The notes beneath the pieces are model-generated. The model was not told the DNA's origin and did no database searches. It worked only from the letters and a program-made list of their open reading frames with translations. The position numbers and the translations under genes are program-made. A stretch of 64,000 bases of DNA from an uncultured Chitinophagaceae bacterium (GTDB lineage: Bacteria; Bacteroidota; Bacteroidia; Chitinophagales; Chitinophagaceae): contig CAITVK010000072.1 in NCBI GenBank assembly GCA_903895845.1, positions 1 to 64,000 on the forward strand. Reading direction: 5' to 3'. This document shows positions 63,932 to 64,000 of the stretch, one piece after another (the first letter of the stretch is position 1; every line of letters starts with the position of its first letter).

Positions 63932-64000
63932 AAATTCCTTTTTCCTTGTGTCCCTTGTGGTTAATCATTCTACGCCATTGCGGCTAAATTCTTTCCTCTA

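Overview
The window looks like a chromosomal segment of a Bacteroidota member, most likely of the Chitinophagales/Chitinophagaceae type. Evidence: a type IX secretion (T9SS) type A sorting domain on a large exported protein, promoters of the Bacteroidota form TAnnTTTG, almost no Shine-Dalgarno signals, a PadR/PspC pair, DUF3127, a class II GlyRS, LptC/MsbA/LpxB outer-membrane genes and an MqnC (futalosine-route menaquinone) gene. Taxonomy is inferred from gene content and motifs only.

Layout. 1-290: 3' end of an IS982-family insertion sequence. 384-9412 (minus): galU, a glucuronokinase-like GHMP kinase, murI, lptC, coaX, a Lon-substrate-binding-domain protein, an MsbA-like ABC exporter, an Ldh-family dehydrogenase and pyrF. 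9811-12558: large T9SS cargo protein. 13113-15258 (plus): a siroheme-synthase-like domain fused to a TauE/SafE transporter, then a LysE-like membrane protein. 15299-20180 (minus): an S9 peptidase and Tex. 20503-22423 (plus): mqnC and an SDR. 22603-30148 (minus): a heme operon transcribed hemA-C-D-E-F-B-L. 30684-36820 (plus): circularly permuted ATP-grasp and alpha-E proteins, a membrane protein, comM and lpxB. 36855-38201: a sulfatase. 38648-42491 (plus): a small membrane protein, glyS and typA. 42603-44772 (minus): an FAD dehydrogenase and DUF3127. 44883-48983 (plus): a class I amidotransferase, tRNA-Leu(GAG), padR and pspC. 49090-55247 is mostly minus: a TPR protein, a frameshifted amt, a pentapeptide protein, a deoxynucleoside kinase and trpS, with one small secreted protein on plus. 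55520-63790: rdgB, an ECF sigma factor, uvrA, a DUF4160/DUF2442 pair, a secreted protein, an FUSC protein and a nitroreductase.

The genes are mostly housekeeping: cell envelope and LPS, heme, translation, and DNA repair. The unusual content lies between them. Eight intergenic sites carry tandem arrays whose unit is 21 bp (occasionally 20-22 bp). Six unrelated consensus sequences and one shared pair are seen. Several arrays have nine full units, some units are inverted but stay in register, and some arrays run into the stop codon of the neighbouring gene. Because 21 is a multiple of three they create misleading heptapeptide-repeat reading frames. I regard these arrays as the most interesting and possibly undescribed feature.

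A second layer is a set of short inverted-repeat families between genes. Members appear to have entered coding sequence in frame in hemC, the FAD dehydrogenase and uvrA, and one supplies the last codons of hemE. The hemC insertion contains four 7-bp repeats that could slip out of frame. The ammonium transporter gene carries a one-base frameshift.
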